Assembly (NCBI RefSeq): GCF_036323495.1
Contig: NZ_AP028947.1
Span: 620,001 to 684,000 of the forward strand
Origin: Limnobacter thiooxidans
GTDB lineage: Bacteria; Pseudomonadota; Gammaproteobacteria; Burkholderiales; Burkholderiaceae_B
Direction of reading: 5' to 3'
DNA: 64,000 nt
Shown in pieces: positions 53,445-63,565 of this stretch. Below the pieces are notes generated by a model that searched no databases, was not told where the DNA came from, and worked only from the letters and a program-made list of their open reading frames with translations. The first letter of the stretch is position 1, and each line of letters starts with the position of its first letter. The position numbers were made by a program, and so were the translations under genes.

Positions 53445-55724
53445 GTGCGTGTCTCTACAAAGATCAATTGGGCAGTGATGTGCACCATTGTGTGCACCGT
53501 TGTGCTTGTGCTTGGGAACATGTTCATTATCAGTGAGCAGTTCAAAGGTTTAAAGCGCACCGAGAAAGCCCAATCGATTACCCATTTGTCTTCTGACTTG
53601 CTGGTATTGACTCAGGAATATGTCCTGTTTCAATCGCCTTCCGTTCGTGATGCGTGGGGCCAAACCCGCGATGAACTTGAAAGGGTTCTCAAAGCTCCCA
53701 CAAAATCCGGAGTGAAGCCACAAGAACTCGCTGACATTGAAAGCAGCCTGGCCGAACTGAAACCAATTTTCGAGGAACTGGTGATTGGTAACCTGCTGGT
53801 GGGCGAAGAGACGGATTTCATGCAACGGCGACAAGCCTTGATTATTGAGCGCCTGATTGCCGAAACCCAGCTAATCTCTGAGTTGGGTTACCAATGGGCC
53901 GCTCAAGTGAACAAGGATCAGACCAGTTACCTGCAGGGATTAACCTTGCTGGGGGCACTTGGACTGGGCAGCTTTGTATTGGTGATTGCGCTATTGGTCG
54001 CCTTGATTCGAGGTGGTGTCTTGAACCCCTTGATTCGGTTGAAGCGCACAGCAGAGGCCATTCGCAATGGCAACGAAGATGCCGTGTGCGACGTCAGCTC
54101 TGAAGACGAGATAGGCGATGTGGCCCGCGCTGTGAACCAGATGACGCAAAGTCTGGCTCACAAGAACAAGCGCTTGCGTGTAGCCAATGCGCGCGTGGAG
54201 AATGCCAGCAAGGCGAAAACCGAGTTTCTTTCCAGCATGAGCCACGAGATTCGCACGCCGTTGAATGGCATTGTGGGTTTGACTTACCTGCTTAAAGACA
54301 CCGCAGTGTCTTCCAACCAGAAGCTGCTGCTGGACAGTCTGGAGAAGACGTCGCGCAACCTGATTGATCTGGTCAGCGATGTACTTGACATCTCCAAGAT
54401 CGAGTCAGGCAGCATGGAACTGGAGAACCGGGCATTCTCCGTACTCGAATTTGTGGACAAGGTGGCGGGCATCATGACAGGGGCCGCGGCCAGCAAGCCC
54501 GTTGAGTTGATTATCAGCCCGGCCTCCAACCTGCCACCTACGCTGGTCGGTGACGAGCTGCGCCTGCGCCAGATTGTCGTTAATCTGGTGGGCAATGCGA
54601 TCAAGTTCACCCAGTTTGGCCATGTGCACCTGTTGATCAAAACTGTGCCCAGCCCCCAAGGCATGTGCCGATTGCGTGTCGAGGTTCAGGACACCGGGGT
54701 AGGTATTTCTCCTCAAGGTCAGGCCAACCTGTTTCAACAGTTTTACCAGGCCAATAGCTCCGTTGCACGCGAGTTTGGTGGGTCAGGCCTGGGTTTGAAC
54801 CTGGTTAAAAATCTGGTGGAGCTGATGCAGGGCACGATGGGCTTTTCCAGCGACTTGGGGCAAGGTAGCATTTTCTGGGCGGAACTTGAATTCAAGCTGC
54901 CAGAACCTGATGCTGCAACCTTGCCTGAACCCGAGCAGGCTGAGGCCTTTTTGCTGGTGACTGACAATACGCTGCAAGCCGATGCCCTGGTTCAATCTGG
55001 ACATCTCGTGGGACGTCGGGTGGCTTGCGTGAGTGGACTTGAAGAGGCCATTCACTGGTTTGAATGTGGAGGTAAAGCGGCAGGTGTCATTCTCGATTTT
55101 CCGCGTGAAAGTATTGACAGGTTAGTCTGGGTCGATTTCGTGAAATCCATGGGCTTGCGTGGCGTGCCCTGCGCCGTGATGCTGGGCGGCGAAGGTACGC
55201 GACGCCTGTTGAACAAGGGGATCAGTGAAATATTCAGTGCCATTTATGTCAAGCCGCTAACACCCTTGCAGCTCAAGGATGCTTTCAATGGCCCTAGCCC
55301 CAATTTACCCATGCGCTCAGGCTTTGCGGCAACCACCGCTAACAAGCTGAATTTGTTGATTGTGGACGACAGTGAATTGAACCTGAAAGTACTTGACGGC
55401 ATTTTAAGCCGCAAGCAGGCCAACATCACCAAGGCAAAGAACGGCCTGGAGGCTTTGTCCTTTTTGTTGCAGTTTGGACACGGGTTTGATGCAGTGGTAA
55501 TGGATGTACAAATGCCCTTGATGGATGGGCTTGAGGCGACCCGGGAGCTTCGCAAGCAGCCTTTCAATTCGGACTTGCCGGTGATTGGCCTCACCGGAGA
55601 AGTGAGTAGCGAGGATGAAAAGCGTGCCTTGGAGGCGGGTATGAACGCCGTTCTTCACAAACCGTTGCAGCCGGAAGACTTGATGTTTTTGTTGAACAAG
55701 TTGATCAAGCCTGTTTCCGTGTAA
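53445..55724 (+). CDS. Hybrid sensor histidine kinase with two receiver domains
   Basis: 759 residues, GTG start. Transmembrane helix 1 at about 9-31, a periplasmic helical sensor (32-160), helix 2 at about 165-190, HAMP at about 193-240. The HisKA phosphoacceptor is in MSHEIRTPLNG (His near 266). The HATPase has an N-box NLVGNAIKFTQFG (near 380), DTGVGI (near 418) and GGSGLGLNLVKN (near 445). Residues 490-615 look like a degenerate receiver: the acidic pair is reduced to VTDN, though VILDFP could still hold an Asp. Residues 625-755 form a full receiver with LLIVDDSE, phospho-Asp in VVMDVQMPLMDG and Lys in LHKPLQ. No separate response regulator is adjacent. Coupled to the upstream binding protein. 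Confidence 0.92.
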   Translation: MRVSTKINWAVMCTIVCTVVLVLGNMFIISEQFKGLKRTEKAQSITHLSSDLLVLTQEYVLFQSPSVRDAWGQTRDELERVLKAPTKSGVKPQELADIESSLAELKPIFEELVIGNLLVGEETDFMQRRQALIIERLIAETQLISELGYQWAAQVNKDQTSYLQGLTLLGALGLGSFVLVIALLVALIRGGVLNPLIRLKRTAEAIRNGNEDAVCDVSSEDEIGDVARAVNQMTQSLAHKNKRLRVANARVENASKAKTEFLSSMSHEIRTPLNGIVGLTYLLKDTAVSSNQKLLLDSLEKTSRNLIDLVSDVLDISKIESGSMELENRAFSVLEFVDKVAGIMTGAAASKPVELIISPASNLPPTLVGDELRLRQIVVNLVGNAIKFTQFGHVHLLIKTVPSPQGMCRLRVEVQDTGVGISPQGQANLFQQFYQANSSVAREFGGSGLGLNLVKNLVELMQGTMGFSSDLGQGSIFWAELEFKLPEPDAATLPEPEQAEAFLLVTDNTLQADALVQSGHLVGRRVACVSGLEEAIHWFECGGKAAGVILDFPRESIDRLVWVDFVKSMGLRGVPCAVMLGGEGTRRLLNKGISEIFSAIYVKPLTPLQLKDAFNGPSPNLPMRSGFAATTANKLNLLIVDDSELNLKVLDGILSRKQANITKAKNGLEALSFLLQFGHGFDAVVMDVQMPLMDGLEATRELRKQPFNSDLPVIGLTGEVSSEDEKRALEAGMNAVLHKPLQPEDLMFLLNKLIKPVSV

Positions 55725-55733
55725 ACAGTTTGT

Positions 55734-56552
55734 TTAACGCGCTGCAACAATCCACATGTTGTCGCTGGTGGGTTGGCGATCAGCCAGCCCAAACTGCACC
55801 ACTTTCAGGCCGTTGCGAACAATCAACGCCTCCAGATTTTCAGGGGTGAAGTAATTCACATGGTCGGGCAGGCGAAAGCCGCACCATTTTTCTGCGCGAA
55901 CCTTGCGGTTCCAGGAACCGTAATTGGGCACCTTGATAATGACCACACCACCGGGTTGTAGAACCCGTGCGACGCCCTTCAGCAGCCCATCGGGTTCGAC
56001 CTCATGTTCAAGAAATGCGCTCATCAGCACACCAGCAAAATGGGCTTCGGGCAGTTTTTGAATGCCGTTGAGTGCGTTGTCGTGCATGATGCTGCCGCCG
56101 CGTGGCTCCACCACGGCGCCTGCTGCTTGGGCCAGTGCCTTGGACACTTCAATGCCGTAAGGTTGATATTGCGTGGGCAACGTGGCCAGCAGGCCCCCAG
56201 CGGCACAGCCGATGTCCAGCACCCGTCCACCCGGAATGTACTTGGCAATCAGTTCTGGCAGCTTGTTGCGCTTTAGTACCTTTTGGCGGAAATGCTTGAA
56301 TGCCCGGCTCAGGCCCTGTTTGACGGGTTCACGTTCTTCGCGCACTTGCCGTTCGGTTTCCGAGGTTTTTTCCCAGGCAAATTCTTCACTCAGCCGTTCA
56401 TACACCGGGGCGCGTTTCAGGTACACGAATTTGCAACCCTTACATTCAACCATGGGCCATTCATCGTTGCCGTAGCTGAGGATTGTTGCGTCCTCGGCGC
56501 TGGCCTTGCAGAAAGGGCAAGTGCGTGACACAAGGCGTTGGCTGACGTCCAT
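55734..56552 (-). CDS. SAM-dependent methyltransferase with N-terminal zinc ribbon
   Basis: 272 residues. The N-terminal CPFCKAS (near 13) and CKGCKFVY (near 38) form a four-Cys zinc-binding element. The methyltransferase core has motif I VLDIGCAAGGLLATL near 110, and a downstream GGVVIIKVPNYGSWNRK segment seen in methyltransferases of surface-sugar and lipid pathways. The layout resembles UbiE/MetW-type and C-methyltransferase-like proteins. The substrate is unknown and no sugar genes lie nearby. Divergent from the holin-family gene. Confidence 0.85.
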   Translation of the reverse strand: MDVSQRLVSRTCPFCKASAEDATILSYGNDEWPMVECKGCKFVYLKRAPVYERLSEEFAWEKTSETERQVREEREPVKQGLSRAFKHFRQKVLKRNKLPELIAKYIPGGRVLDIGCAAGGLLATLPTQYQPYGIEVSKALAQAAGAVVEPRGGSIMHDNALNGIQKLPEAHFAGVLMSAFLEHEVEPDGLLKGVARVLQPGGVVIIKVPNYGSWNRKVRAEKWCGFRLPDHVNYFTPENLEALIVRNGLKVVQFGLADRQPTSDNMWIVAAR

Positions 56553-56670
56553 CCTGAAATTCTCTTGATTCGGTAATGCGGGTTTATAAATGTGTTAGCT
56601 TGACACCGGTTGATGGCCGAAGCGTTTTCGATTGTACATCACTTGTTTTCACAACTTGGAGGGAACCGAT

Positions 56671-57033
56671 TTGAAACTCTTGCTGAGCTGGATATTGCAT
56701 GCGCTGGCATTGATGGGCGTGGCGTACTTGCTGCCCGGTGTGCTTGTGGAGGGCTTTTGGGCCGCGCTTTGGGCCGCTTTGATTTTGGGTTTGGTGAACA
56801 CCGTGGTGAAACCGGTGCTGCTGATTTTGACCCTGCCGTTGACCGTGGTCACCCTGGGGCTTTTCTACTTTGTGTTGAACGGCCTGATGTTTTACTGGGT
56901 GGGCTCAATTCTTGACGGATTCACCGTGACCGGCTTTTGGTGGGCGGTTCTGGCGTCGTTGCTGTATTCGGCTTTTGCAACTTTCCTGAGCTCGATCCTG
57001 CTTCAGGAGAAGGTGAGGATCGAGCGCATCTGA
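56671..57033 (+). CDS. Four-helix membrane protein of the phage-holin 4_2 family
   Basis: The start is TTG at 56671, chosen because GGAGGG lies seven bases upstream; the open frame to 56632 has no such site. The 120-residue product has four hydrophobic helices (about 3-22, 28-48, 54-78 and 88-110) with the family's GLVNTVVKPVLLILTLPLTVVTLGLF-type centre. Despite the name, these proteins are common chromosomal inner-membrane proteins of unknown function. No lysis genes are nearby. Confidence 0.85.
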   Translation: MKLLLSWILHALALMGVAYLLPGVLVEGFWAALWAALILGLVNTVVKPVLLILTLPLTVVTLGLFYFVLNGLMFYWVGSILDGFTVTGFWWAVLASLLYSAFATFLSSILLQEKVRIERI

Positions 57034-57036
57034 CAA

Positions 57037-58992
57037 TCAGCTTTGTTGCGTCAGTTTGAATTTGCCCATGACTGTGTCCATTTGGCGGGAAAGCCCCTGC
57101 AATTGGTCAATTACGTTGTTCACTTCATGGGCCACACCCTGACTTTCTTCGGTCATACGGGCAATTTTTTCCACCTGCTGCGCAATCAGGGTTGAGGCCG
57201 AGCTTTGTTCCTTCAGTGCCTCTGTGATTTCATTCACAGCCCGTTCAGCATCCACGGTGTGGTGGCTGATGGCTTCCATCTGGTGATCGGCGCCCAGCGA
57301 TGAACGTTGCCCAGACTGGATCATCTCGGTCCAGCCGTGAACCTGTTCGACAGCCGACCTTGTTTCACTTTGAATGCCGGAAATCAGTACTGAAATGCTT
57401 TTCGTGGATTCAGCTGTTTTTTCAGCCAGCTTGCGTACTTCGTCAGCCACCACCGCGAACCCTCGACCTTGTTCACCGGCGCGTGCAGCCTCGATGGCCG
57501 CATTCAGGGCCAGCAGGTTGGTTTGGTCCGCGATGGCGTGAATGACCTGGATGATGCTGGAAATGTTGTCGGACTGAAGCCCCAGGTTATTGATGCTTTG
57601 CGCCAGCGTGCCTGATGCGGCGCTGATTTCTTCCATGGCCAATCGAGCCTGTTTCACGCTTTCGCGACCTTCGCCCGAGGACTGCCCGGCCTGATTTGAC
57701 AAGCTCAATGCCTGGTTGGCGTGCGTGTGAACCTGCCCGATTGAAACAGTGAGTTCCTCCACCGAGGCGGCCACGGCGGATGCTGAATCGGTTTGCTCCT
57801 GCACACTGGTTTTGACTTGTGAGGCTGCCGTGACAAGCGTGCCTATGGTGTCGGCCATACGCGCTGATGCATCCACGATTTCCCCCACCAACCCGGTTTG
57901 CTTTTGGCGAATGTTCTCAAGCGCTGCCCGAATTTTGCTGGTTTCATTGCTACCCGGGCTTTCAATTGGGTTGGACAGGTCACCCATGCCGATGATTTTT
58001 GCATGGGCCAGAATTTGTGCAATTTCACCATTTACGTCCCGAAAGACGACAAAGCCCAAGGCGCAAGCCAGTAGCAGCACTACGGCAGAGCCTGTACCCG
58101 AAGTGATCAAGTCAATCTGCATGTTGTCAATACGAACCCGGAGGTCTTCCTGCAGGGTACGGTTCAAACCGCGGCTCAAGGCAAACGCGCTGTTGAAGGC
58201 CGCGTTCAGTTGGCGAATGGCTTCGGGTGAGCCGCTGATGCTTTCGTAGTTCAGGTCTTTTGCGGATTCACCTTGCACCCATTTGGCCACGCCTTCCAGG
58301 TTCTGGTAAATGGCATCCAGGTGTTGTGTGGTTTCGGCCTTGATGTCACCGCCAGCAGCCGCCGATTTTTGTGTGGCTTCGCGAATCTCATCCAGCGCCC
58401 GGTTCAGTGTGCCCAGCCGCGAACGCGCGAAGCTCAGGGTGCCGCCCACATCTGTGTCTTGAAAGCGCAGTTTGCCTTCCAGTTCGGCAATGTATTCAAT
58501 GGCTCCCGGCAACTGGAATGCCATGGGGCTCATCATGTAGTAGCTGGGCAGGTAAGGGTCCAGGGTCAACTCGCTTTCATCGGCCATTTGGCGCACCAGC
58601 GTCACCGTGTGGTTGCCCAGGGCCACGCTTTGGCTTTCTGTTGCATTGCGTGCCAGGGCTTGCGGCAAAAGTGAAACCAGTTTGTCGATGTTGGCTTTGG
58701 TGTTGGGCCAATGCTCAGGCACGCTCGCTTTCAGGTCATTGAGGGTTTTGATCGTGGGTTCAATCGAGTCATTTTGTTTCTGGGCCCGGTTTTGCAGTAT
58801 CTCCTGTATCACCGGGTTGAGCTTTTCCAGAAAAACCGCGCCTTGAAGTTCGTTGTCGGAGGAAGCAATCAGTGTGCTGATTTGCGAGTACATCTGTTGA
58901 AACAGGAAGCCGAAAGCCAATAACAAAGGCAGTGCGATCAGCGCACATTTCTTTGGCAAGGTGAGTGAGTTGAGAATGGACTTGACCGGCAT
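57037..58992 (-). CDS. Methyl-accepting chemotaxis protein
   Basis: 651 residues from the ATG at 58992 (AGGGGAA upstream on the minus strand); the longer open frame overlaps the TauE gene. The N-terminal transmembrane helix is near 12-32, a large helical periplasmic sensor spans about 33-300, and the second helix is near 305-328, followed by a HAMP-like region ([11 protein letters not shown]). The methyl-accepting cytoplasmic domain has the highly conserved hairpin tip [20 protein letters not shown] near 508-527. There is no C-terminal CheR/CheB tether pentapeptide (it ends FKLTQQS). It is the last gene of a same-strand group with the TauE, cupredoxin-like and dipeptidase genes, separated by 101 bases. 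Confidence 0.93.
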   Translation of the reverse strand: MPVKSILNSLTLPKKCALIALPLLLAFGFLFQQMYSQISTLIASSDNELQGAVFLEKLNPVIQEILQNRAQKQNDSIEPTIKTLNDLKASVPEHWPNTKANIDKLVSLLPQALARNATESQSVALGNHTVTLVRQMADESELTLDPYLPSYYMMSPMAFQLPGAIEYIAELEGKLRFQDTDVGGTLSFARSRLGTLNRALDEIREATQKSAAAGGDIKAETTQHLDAIYQNLEGVAKWVQGESAKDLNYESISGSPEAIRQLNAAFNSAFALSRGLNRTLQEDLRVRIDNMQIDLITSGTGSAVVLLLACALGFVVFRDVNGEIAQILAHAKIIGMGDLSNPIESPGSNETSKIRAALENIRQKQTGLVGEIVDASARMADTIGTLVTAASQVKTSVQEQTDSASAVAASVEELTVSIGQVHTHANQALSLSNQAGQSSGEGRESVKQARLAMEEISAASGTLAQSINNLGLQSDNISSIIQVIHAIADQTNLLALNAAIEAARAGEQGRGFAVVADEVRKLAEKTAESTKSISVLISGIQSETRSAVEQVHGWTEMIQSGQRSSLGADHQMEAISHHTVDAERAVNEITEALKEQSSASTLIAQQVEKIARMTEESQGVAHEVNNVIDQLQGLSRQMDTVMGKFKLTQQS

Positions 58993-59093
58993 GAAGTTCC
59001 CCTGAGAAATACGAACAATTGGTTGAATACAATTGTGTCGATTCAGGGCGGTGTTCACATCCCTGCTGGAAGGGAACCCAAACTGGTTAGTTG

Positions 59094-59816
59094 TTAACCC
59101 ATCAGGGAGGAGAGCCCTTGCCAGCAAAGTCGCAGGGCCAGCATGCTGAGCAAAATGTTCAGTACCATCCTGAATTTTGATTCAGGAATTGTTGAAAGCA
59201 GGCGCGCACCGGCAATGTTGCCTGCCAGTGTGGCCAGGCCGATGCCCAGCAGCATGGGCCAATAGTCCAGGATACTGACACTGAGGCTGGTGAATGCAAT
59301 GATCTTGATGCCATGTTGAATGGTCATGGCCATTCCGTGTGTGGCTACGACGGTTTCACGCCGCCATTCGGATTTTGGCAGAACGGACATGACCAAGGGC
59401 CCAGTTGCGCCCAGGATCAGGCTCAAGCCCGTGGTGCTGCCACCGGATATGGCAGGGTGCCAATTGCTCAGTTTCAACCAGTCTGCCTTCCAGGTGGCCA
59501 GTAAAATGAACAGCCCAAGCAGCACTTGCCCCAAGGCCACTGGCATGTACAAAGCCAGTGGCGTGATGGCAGCACCGCCCAGAATGGAGCCGAGAAAAAA
59601 TGGCCTGACATACGTCCAATTGATGTGCCTGTGTTGTACAAAGACCCGGTTGGTGTTGGACATCAGTTGTGCTGCACCGTGAAGGGGTATCAGCAAGGCT
59701 GGGGGTACAAATTGCGCCATGATGGCCAACAGCACCACACCGCCCCCCACGCCCATGGCCGCTGTGATGCTGGACGTGACAAAAGCCGCCAGGCTGAGCA
59801 GCAGCACCAAGGCCAT
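59094..59816 (-). CDS. TauE/SafE family sulfite/sulfonate exporter-like membrane protein
   Basis: 240 residues, seven to eight hydrophobic helices. An N-terminal repeat with [18 protein letters not shown] (near 22-40) and a C-terminal repeat with [19 protein letters not shown] (near 136) show the two-repeat family build. Members export sulfite, sulfoacetate or other anions; the substrate here is not known. It lies nine bases after the cupredoxin-like gene on the same strand. Confidence 0.85.
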   Translation of the reverse strand: MALVLLLSLAAFVTSSITAAMGVGGGVVLLAIMAQFVPPALLIPLHGAAQLMSNTNRVFVQHRHINWTYVRPFFLGSILGGAAITPLALYMPVALGQVLLGLFILLATWKADWLKLSNWHPAISGGSTTGLSLILGATGPLVMSVLPKSEWRRETVVATHGMAMTIQHGIKIIAFTSLSVSILDYWPMLLGIGLATLAGNIAGARLLSTIPESKFRMVLNILLSMLALRLCWQGLSSLMG

Positions 59817-59825
59817 GGTGTCCCC

Positions 59826-60215
59826 TTATTTGTTCAGCACTTCAATGGTACCGATGCTTGTACCGGCCAAATCAAGCAGAATGGTGTGGGTACCAGGCTC
59901 GCTGGCCTTGATGCTGACGAGTGTGGTTTCATTGCCGGGCAAGGGTACCCGCGCATCCAGGCCTTCCACGATCAGGGAATCGGTTTCATTGCTGTACACC
60001 AGAAACTGGATACGCTGGCCTTTCTGAACCGTAGTGTTGTACGAACCCGTGGTCAGTGCGCCGTCAACTAGGGAAAGCGAGTCAAGTGCCTGTGCAGCAT
60101 TTTCCTCCCCTGCGGGTATTTGCACAGGCAGTTCCACTGTGGATGGAACATAAAGGTAAGCGCCGGCCAGCGTGGCGCTGGCCAGGCCCAGGTAAACAAG
60201 TGCACGTTTGTTCAT
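59826..60215 (-). CDS. Small exported cupredoxin-like protein
   Basis: 129 residues from the ATG at 60215, which overlaps the upstream stop codon by four bases (ATGA). The N-terminal hydrophobic segment (ALVYLGLASATLAGAYLYV) acts as signal peptide or anchor. The rest alternates as beta strands (QKGQRIQFLVYSNETDSLIVEG, ending GTHTILLDLAGTSIGTIEVL) in a cupredoxin/EfeO-domain pattern. It contains no His, Cys or Met ligand cluster for copper except one His, so metal binding is doubtful. Translational coupling to the dipeptidase suggests a shared periplasmic task. Confidence 0.65.
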   Translation of the reverse strand: MNKRALVYLGLASATLAGAYLYVPSTVELPVQIPAGEENAAQALDSLSLVDGALTTGSYNTTVQKGQRIQFLVYSNETDSLIVEGLDARVPLPGNETTLVSIKASEPGTHTILLDLAGTSIGTIEVLNK

Positions 60216-62407
60216 GGATTGATTTGAGTTCGCTTGGCGGTGGTTCTTTCCCACATTTGAATATACACCTCAGCGGAATTGTATAGCGCCTTCAGGGCTT
60301 CATTGCCACCTTCCAGGCGCAACTCTTCAACCCAATCGGCTTTCAGGCCATAGTGCGCCTGCCCCTCTGTATTGGCATCAAACACACGCTCACCGCTGGT
60401 CTGTTTGTCGAATTTGACGGGTGTCACATTGATGTTGAATACCCCAGCCCAGTCAGGCCCCTGGAACAGCGTAAACGGATAGCTGATCTGTGGCCTGTCC
60501 GCACCGCGTGGGCCAGCCTGGGCACCCAAGCCATTTGTGTCAGCGCCAAAGCCCATGGCAAAATCGAATTGCTGGCTTTTCAAGGGGGCAATCACTTTCA
60601 GGTCTTCAGACCAGCTTTTGGCGTCGCCCTGGTAGGGGTAAATGATGCCGCCCGCCGCCAGAATTTTGCGACCCTGTTCGCGGGTAATACCGCCATGCGC
60701 GCCGTGCGTGGACACCAGTGGGTACTTCGGCATCTGGCGGTCAGCCATTTCAATCAAATCGCCCTTGATGCTCAGCTCCATGTGATCCACTTCAATGATG
60801 ACGCCTTTTTCCATCAGGCGTTTGAATGCATACTTGCCCAGTTCTGTCAGACCACGCCGATTGCATTGGCGCTGGTTTTCACCTGTGGGGTACAGCGGGG
60901 CCAAGCCCGGGTTGGCACCAATCAGCGCCTGCGTCACAGGGTCGTTGCCCAGACCGGGAACCGAGGTCATGACCGCGCCGGGCTGGCGAAGAATGTAATC
61001 CGCGTAATTGTTGTCGCCACCTGGACAATCGTAAGTTTGCCAGAAAGCGCCGGTGTCCAGAAAGTTGCCTACGTTCAACACTGCGCCGTCGAAAATACCG
61101 TTTCCGCCGAATGCGTTGTCGAACTCATGAATGGGGAACATCTGGCGCACCCCCAAGGCATGCAGGCGATCCAGTTGTTTGTCGATTTCCGCTTCATCGC
61201 ACAGGTTCTGACCCAACTTGATGCCGCAGTTGAACAGGTGTGAAATTTCAATCCCCAGTACCACGGCCAGCTTGCCTTCATTGATGACTTTGCGTGCCTC
61301 TTTGGGGCTGGTCACTATGCGAAACCAGCCTTTGCCTGGGCCACCTTCCTGCGCATCAATGTAGCTTTCCAGTTGTTTGATGTAGTCAATTTGTGCCACT
61401 GCACTTTCCATTTCATTGCAGTTTTGAAGTGGCATACCCTTGCTCACTTTGACCACATTACACAGGGTTTCATTTTCCACCAGGTTGGTCACAAAGATGC
61501 GAAGCCCTGCTTGCCAGGCACGTTCCAGCCACTTGTAGTAAAGCCCTTCATGGGTCAGTGCATCGGCTGCAGGCCAGGTGCGGAAGGTGGGCCAACCCTG
61601 TGTGTCGTGGGTGGCTTGGGGCGAGAATTTGAACAGGTTGTCCACCAGGTCAAGCCTGCCCATGGGGCCATGATTGGCTTCGCAACTGCCCAGGGCCTGT
61701 GTCACACCGAACCGATGGTGAGGGGTGCCGTGGTGGGCACCTCCCAGAAATGTGGTGGCGGTGATGTGGTTGTGCACGTCGGCAAAACCTTTCACGGCAT
61801 TGTTCAGCCCGGCGCCCGCAAAGGTGCGGCCCTGCGTGTTGGTGGCAATTTCCGGAAATTCGGCACAGCCGGTTGATTTGACAAACTGGAACAGGGTTTC
61901 TTCACTGTTGCCGCTGCTTTCGACGGTACCCAAGCCATTGCTGAAGCCCAGCAATGCCAGTTTCATGTTGTTGCCAGAATTGGTGAGCGAAAAGCCAGCA
62001 CGGCCTTTTTCGTCCTCCAGAACAGTCCATTCAATGGCGTCTGAGAAGGCTGTGGCGCTGGAAACCGGTGTGCCCGCGGAGCTGCCAACAGCCCTCATCA
62101 TGGCTTTGTCCCGGTTGTAGATCATGTACTTGCCCAGGGCCGTGGGCTTGAGGTAAAACGGGCTTGCATTGACCGCAGTGGCCTGGCTCACACCATAACT
62201 GCCATCGCTGTTCATGCTGATGAACCGGTCGTTGGCCAAAGATTGAATGGCCACGCACTGGTTGGCGATGTTAAATGCGGTGGGGCTTTCTTCCACTTCG
62301 GCTGGGTTGGTCGGTGTTCCGATGCCGTTGCCAGCCAGTTCGGCATCCGAATTGCAGCCAGCCAATGCTGCGCACAACAGCAATGTACCGAAAAGTACTT
62401 GTTTCAT
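60212..62407 (-). CDS. Lipoprotein amidohydrolase, peptidase M19-like, with beta-trefoil head
   Basis: 731 residues from the ATG at 62407 (AGGAAGAAG upstream). A lipobox LAGC near residue 17 makes it a lipoprotein. Residues 45-190 form a Fascin-like beta-trefoil (CVAIQSLANDRFISMNSDGSYG). From about 205 a TIM-barrel amidohydrolase of the membrane-dipeptidase class follows: DVHNH near 212 (metal site), EISHLFNCG near 395, IHEFDNAFGG near 432, VIIEVDHMELS near 545, VSTHGAHGG near 570 and FGADTNGLG near 630. M19 enzymes hydrolyse dipeptides with dehydro- or D-residues. The large insertions are unusual. First gene of the minus-strand group with the cupredoxin-like, TauE and chemoreceptor genes. 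Confidence 0.8.
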   Translation of the reverse strand: MKQVLFGTLLLCAALAGCNSDAELAGNGIGTPTNPAEVEESPTAFNIANQCVAIQSLANDRFISMNSDGSYGVSQATAVNASPFYLKPTALGKYMIYNRDKAMMRAVGSSAGTPVSSATAFSDAIEWTVLEDEKGRAGFSLTNSGNNMKLALLGFSNGLGTVESSGNSEETLFQFVKSTGCAEFPEIATNTQGRTFAGAGLNNAVKGFADVHNHITATTFLGGAHHGTPHHRFGVTQALGSCEANHGPMGRLDLVDNLFKFSPQATHDTQGWPTFRTWPAADALTHEGLYYKWLERAWQAGLRIFVTNLVENETLCNVVKVSKGMPLQNCNEMESAVAQIDYIKQLESYIDAQEGGPGKGWFRIVTSPKEARKVINEGKLAVVLGIEISHLFNCGIKLGQNLCDEAEIDKQLDRLHALGVRQMFPIHEFDNAFGGNGIFDGAVLNVGNFLDTGAFWQTYDCPGGDNNYADYILRQPGAVMTSVPGLGNDPVTQALIGANPGLAPLYPTGENQRQCNRRGLTELGKYAFKRLMEKGVIIEVDHMELSIKGDLIEMADRQMPKYPLVSTHGAHGGITREQGRKILAAGGIIYPYQGDAKSWSEDLKVIAPLKSQQFDFAMGFGADTNGLGAQAGPRGADRPQISYPFTLFQGPDWAGVFNINVTPVKFDKQTSGERVFDANTEGQAHYGLKADWVEELRLEGGNEALKALYNSAEVYIQMWERTTAKRTQINP

Positions 62408-62587
62408 GTCTCTTCTTCCTGTGGTCGTTGTGACTCGTGTGTTTCTACTAAAAGGTACTGTCGGGGCAATCATTCAGATTCAGCCTTGTGTCGCCTACCT
62501 GACAAGGGGATGCATTTCAGAATCGGCAAGCCAATGCCGTTGATTCGTAGGGGGAATTGCTCCAACCTTTGCAAGGCCAAACCTGAG

Positions 62588-63565
62588 ATGCAAGAAGACA
62601 ACAGCGGTAACGAGAAGAAACAGTGTGAAGAGCAGCGACGGCAAATGGCGGATGCGTTGGCTTTGGCTGAAAAGCTTCGTGTAGAAACGGAGTCACTGAA
62701 AAGCGACAATTCCAGCCTGACTCGGCAACTGGATTCACAACGCATGGAAATCCAACAGATCCAGTTGATGCTGGAGCAGGCTCACCGAGACATTCGCATG
62801 CAGTACCTGGCCGCGGTGAAGGCGTTTTCAATCCTGATGGAGTTGCGTTCCCCGCAACTGGCAGCACATGGTCGGCATGTGGCGGAACTGGCCAGGCTGA
62901 TTGCCAAGGAAATGCACGCCACGGACGCAGCCCTGCAAGACATTTATGTGGCCGCGCTGCTGCACGACATTGGCAAGCTTGGGTTGAATGACAACACCCT
63001 GTTCAAACCCGTGGTGGAGTTGAAGGGGGAGCCCCGCGTGGCATTGATGAAACACCCAATGAAGGCAGAATCGGTTTTTCATGGTTTGGCAGAAATGGCA
63101 CATGTGGCCCAAATTATTCGCCACCACCACGAGCGTTATGACGGCCAAGGATTTCCCGATGGGTTGGCTGCCGATAAAATTCCCATGGGAGCCAGGATTC
63201 TGGCCGTGGCCGAAGATTACGATGAGTTGCAGCTGGGCTGGTTGGCTACCAAGGAGTTTGATGAGCACGAGGCACAGGCCTTTCTGATGGGTTCCTCAGG
63301 CAAGCGCTACGACCCCAAAGTCATTGCTGTGTTGCCGGCTGCACTTGAAAAACTGCGTGCAGCGGAGAAAGCCCACGAGAAAATTCTGCACGGCGAAGAC
63401 CTGTGCGAGGGCATGGTGCTGTCGCGTGACTTTGCCGGCCCCGACGGGTTCATGTGGCTGTCCAAAGACCACGTGGTGTCGAGGCATTTCATTGACAGGG
63501 TTCGAGAGGCGGAGCAGTTGCACGGTGCGGCACTGAAGATTTACACGGTGAAAAAGGCTTGTTAG
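62588..63565 (+). CDS. HD-GYP domain phosphodiesterase-like protein
   Basis: 325 residues if started at ATG 62588; in-frame ATGs at 62510 and 62534 are possible and none has a clear ribosome site. The N-terminus to about 65 is a coiled coil (Glu/Gln/Leu-rich). The HD domain has LLHDIGKLGLND near 125 and HPMKAESVF near 157. The GYP-type motif reads HHHERYDGQGFPDGL near 178, with GQGFP in place of GTGYP. A C-terminal DUF3391-like or PilZ-free segment follows. HD-GYP enzymes cleave cyclic-di-GMP; the metal ligands H, HD, H, HH, D look intact. Stand-alone, without receiver. Confidence 0.85.
   Translation: MQEDNSGNEKKQCEEQRRQMADALALAEKLRVETESLKSDNSSLTRQLDSQRMEIQQIQLMLEQAHRDIRMQYLAAVKAFSILMELRSPQLAAHGRHVAELARLIAKEMHATDAALQDIYVAALLHDIGKLGLNDNTLFKPVVELKGEPRVALMKHPMKAESVFHGLAEMAHVAQIIRHHHERYDGQGFPDGLAADKIPMGARILAVAEDYDELQLGWLATKEFDEHEAQAFLMGSSGKRYDPKVIAVLPAALEKLRAAEKAHEKILHGEDLCEGMVLSRDFAGPDGFMWLSKDHVVSRHFIDRVREAEQLHGAALKIYTVKKAC

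Noticed and set aside
56671..57033. Prophage remnant suggested by the holin-family name
   Set aside because: The family is widely chromosomal and no endolysin, integrase or structural phage gene is near.
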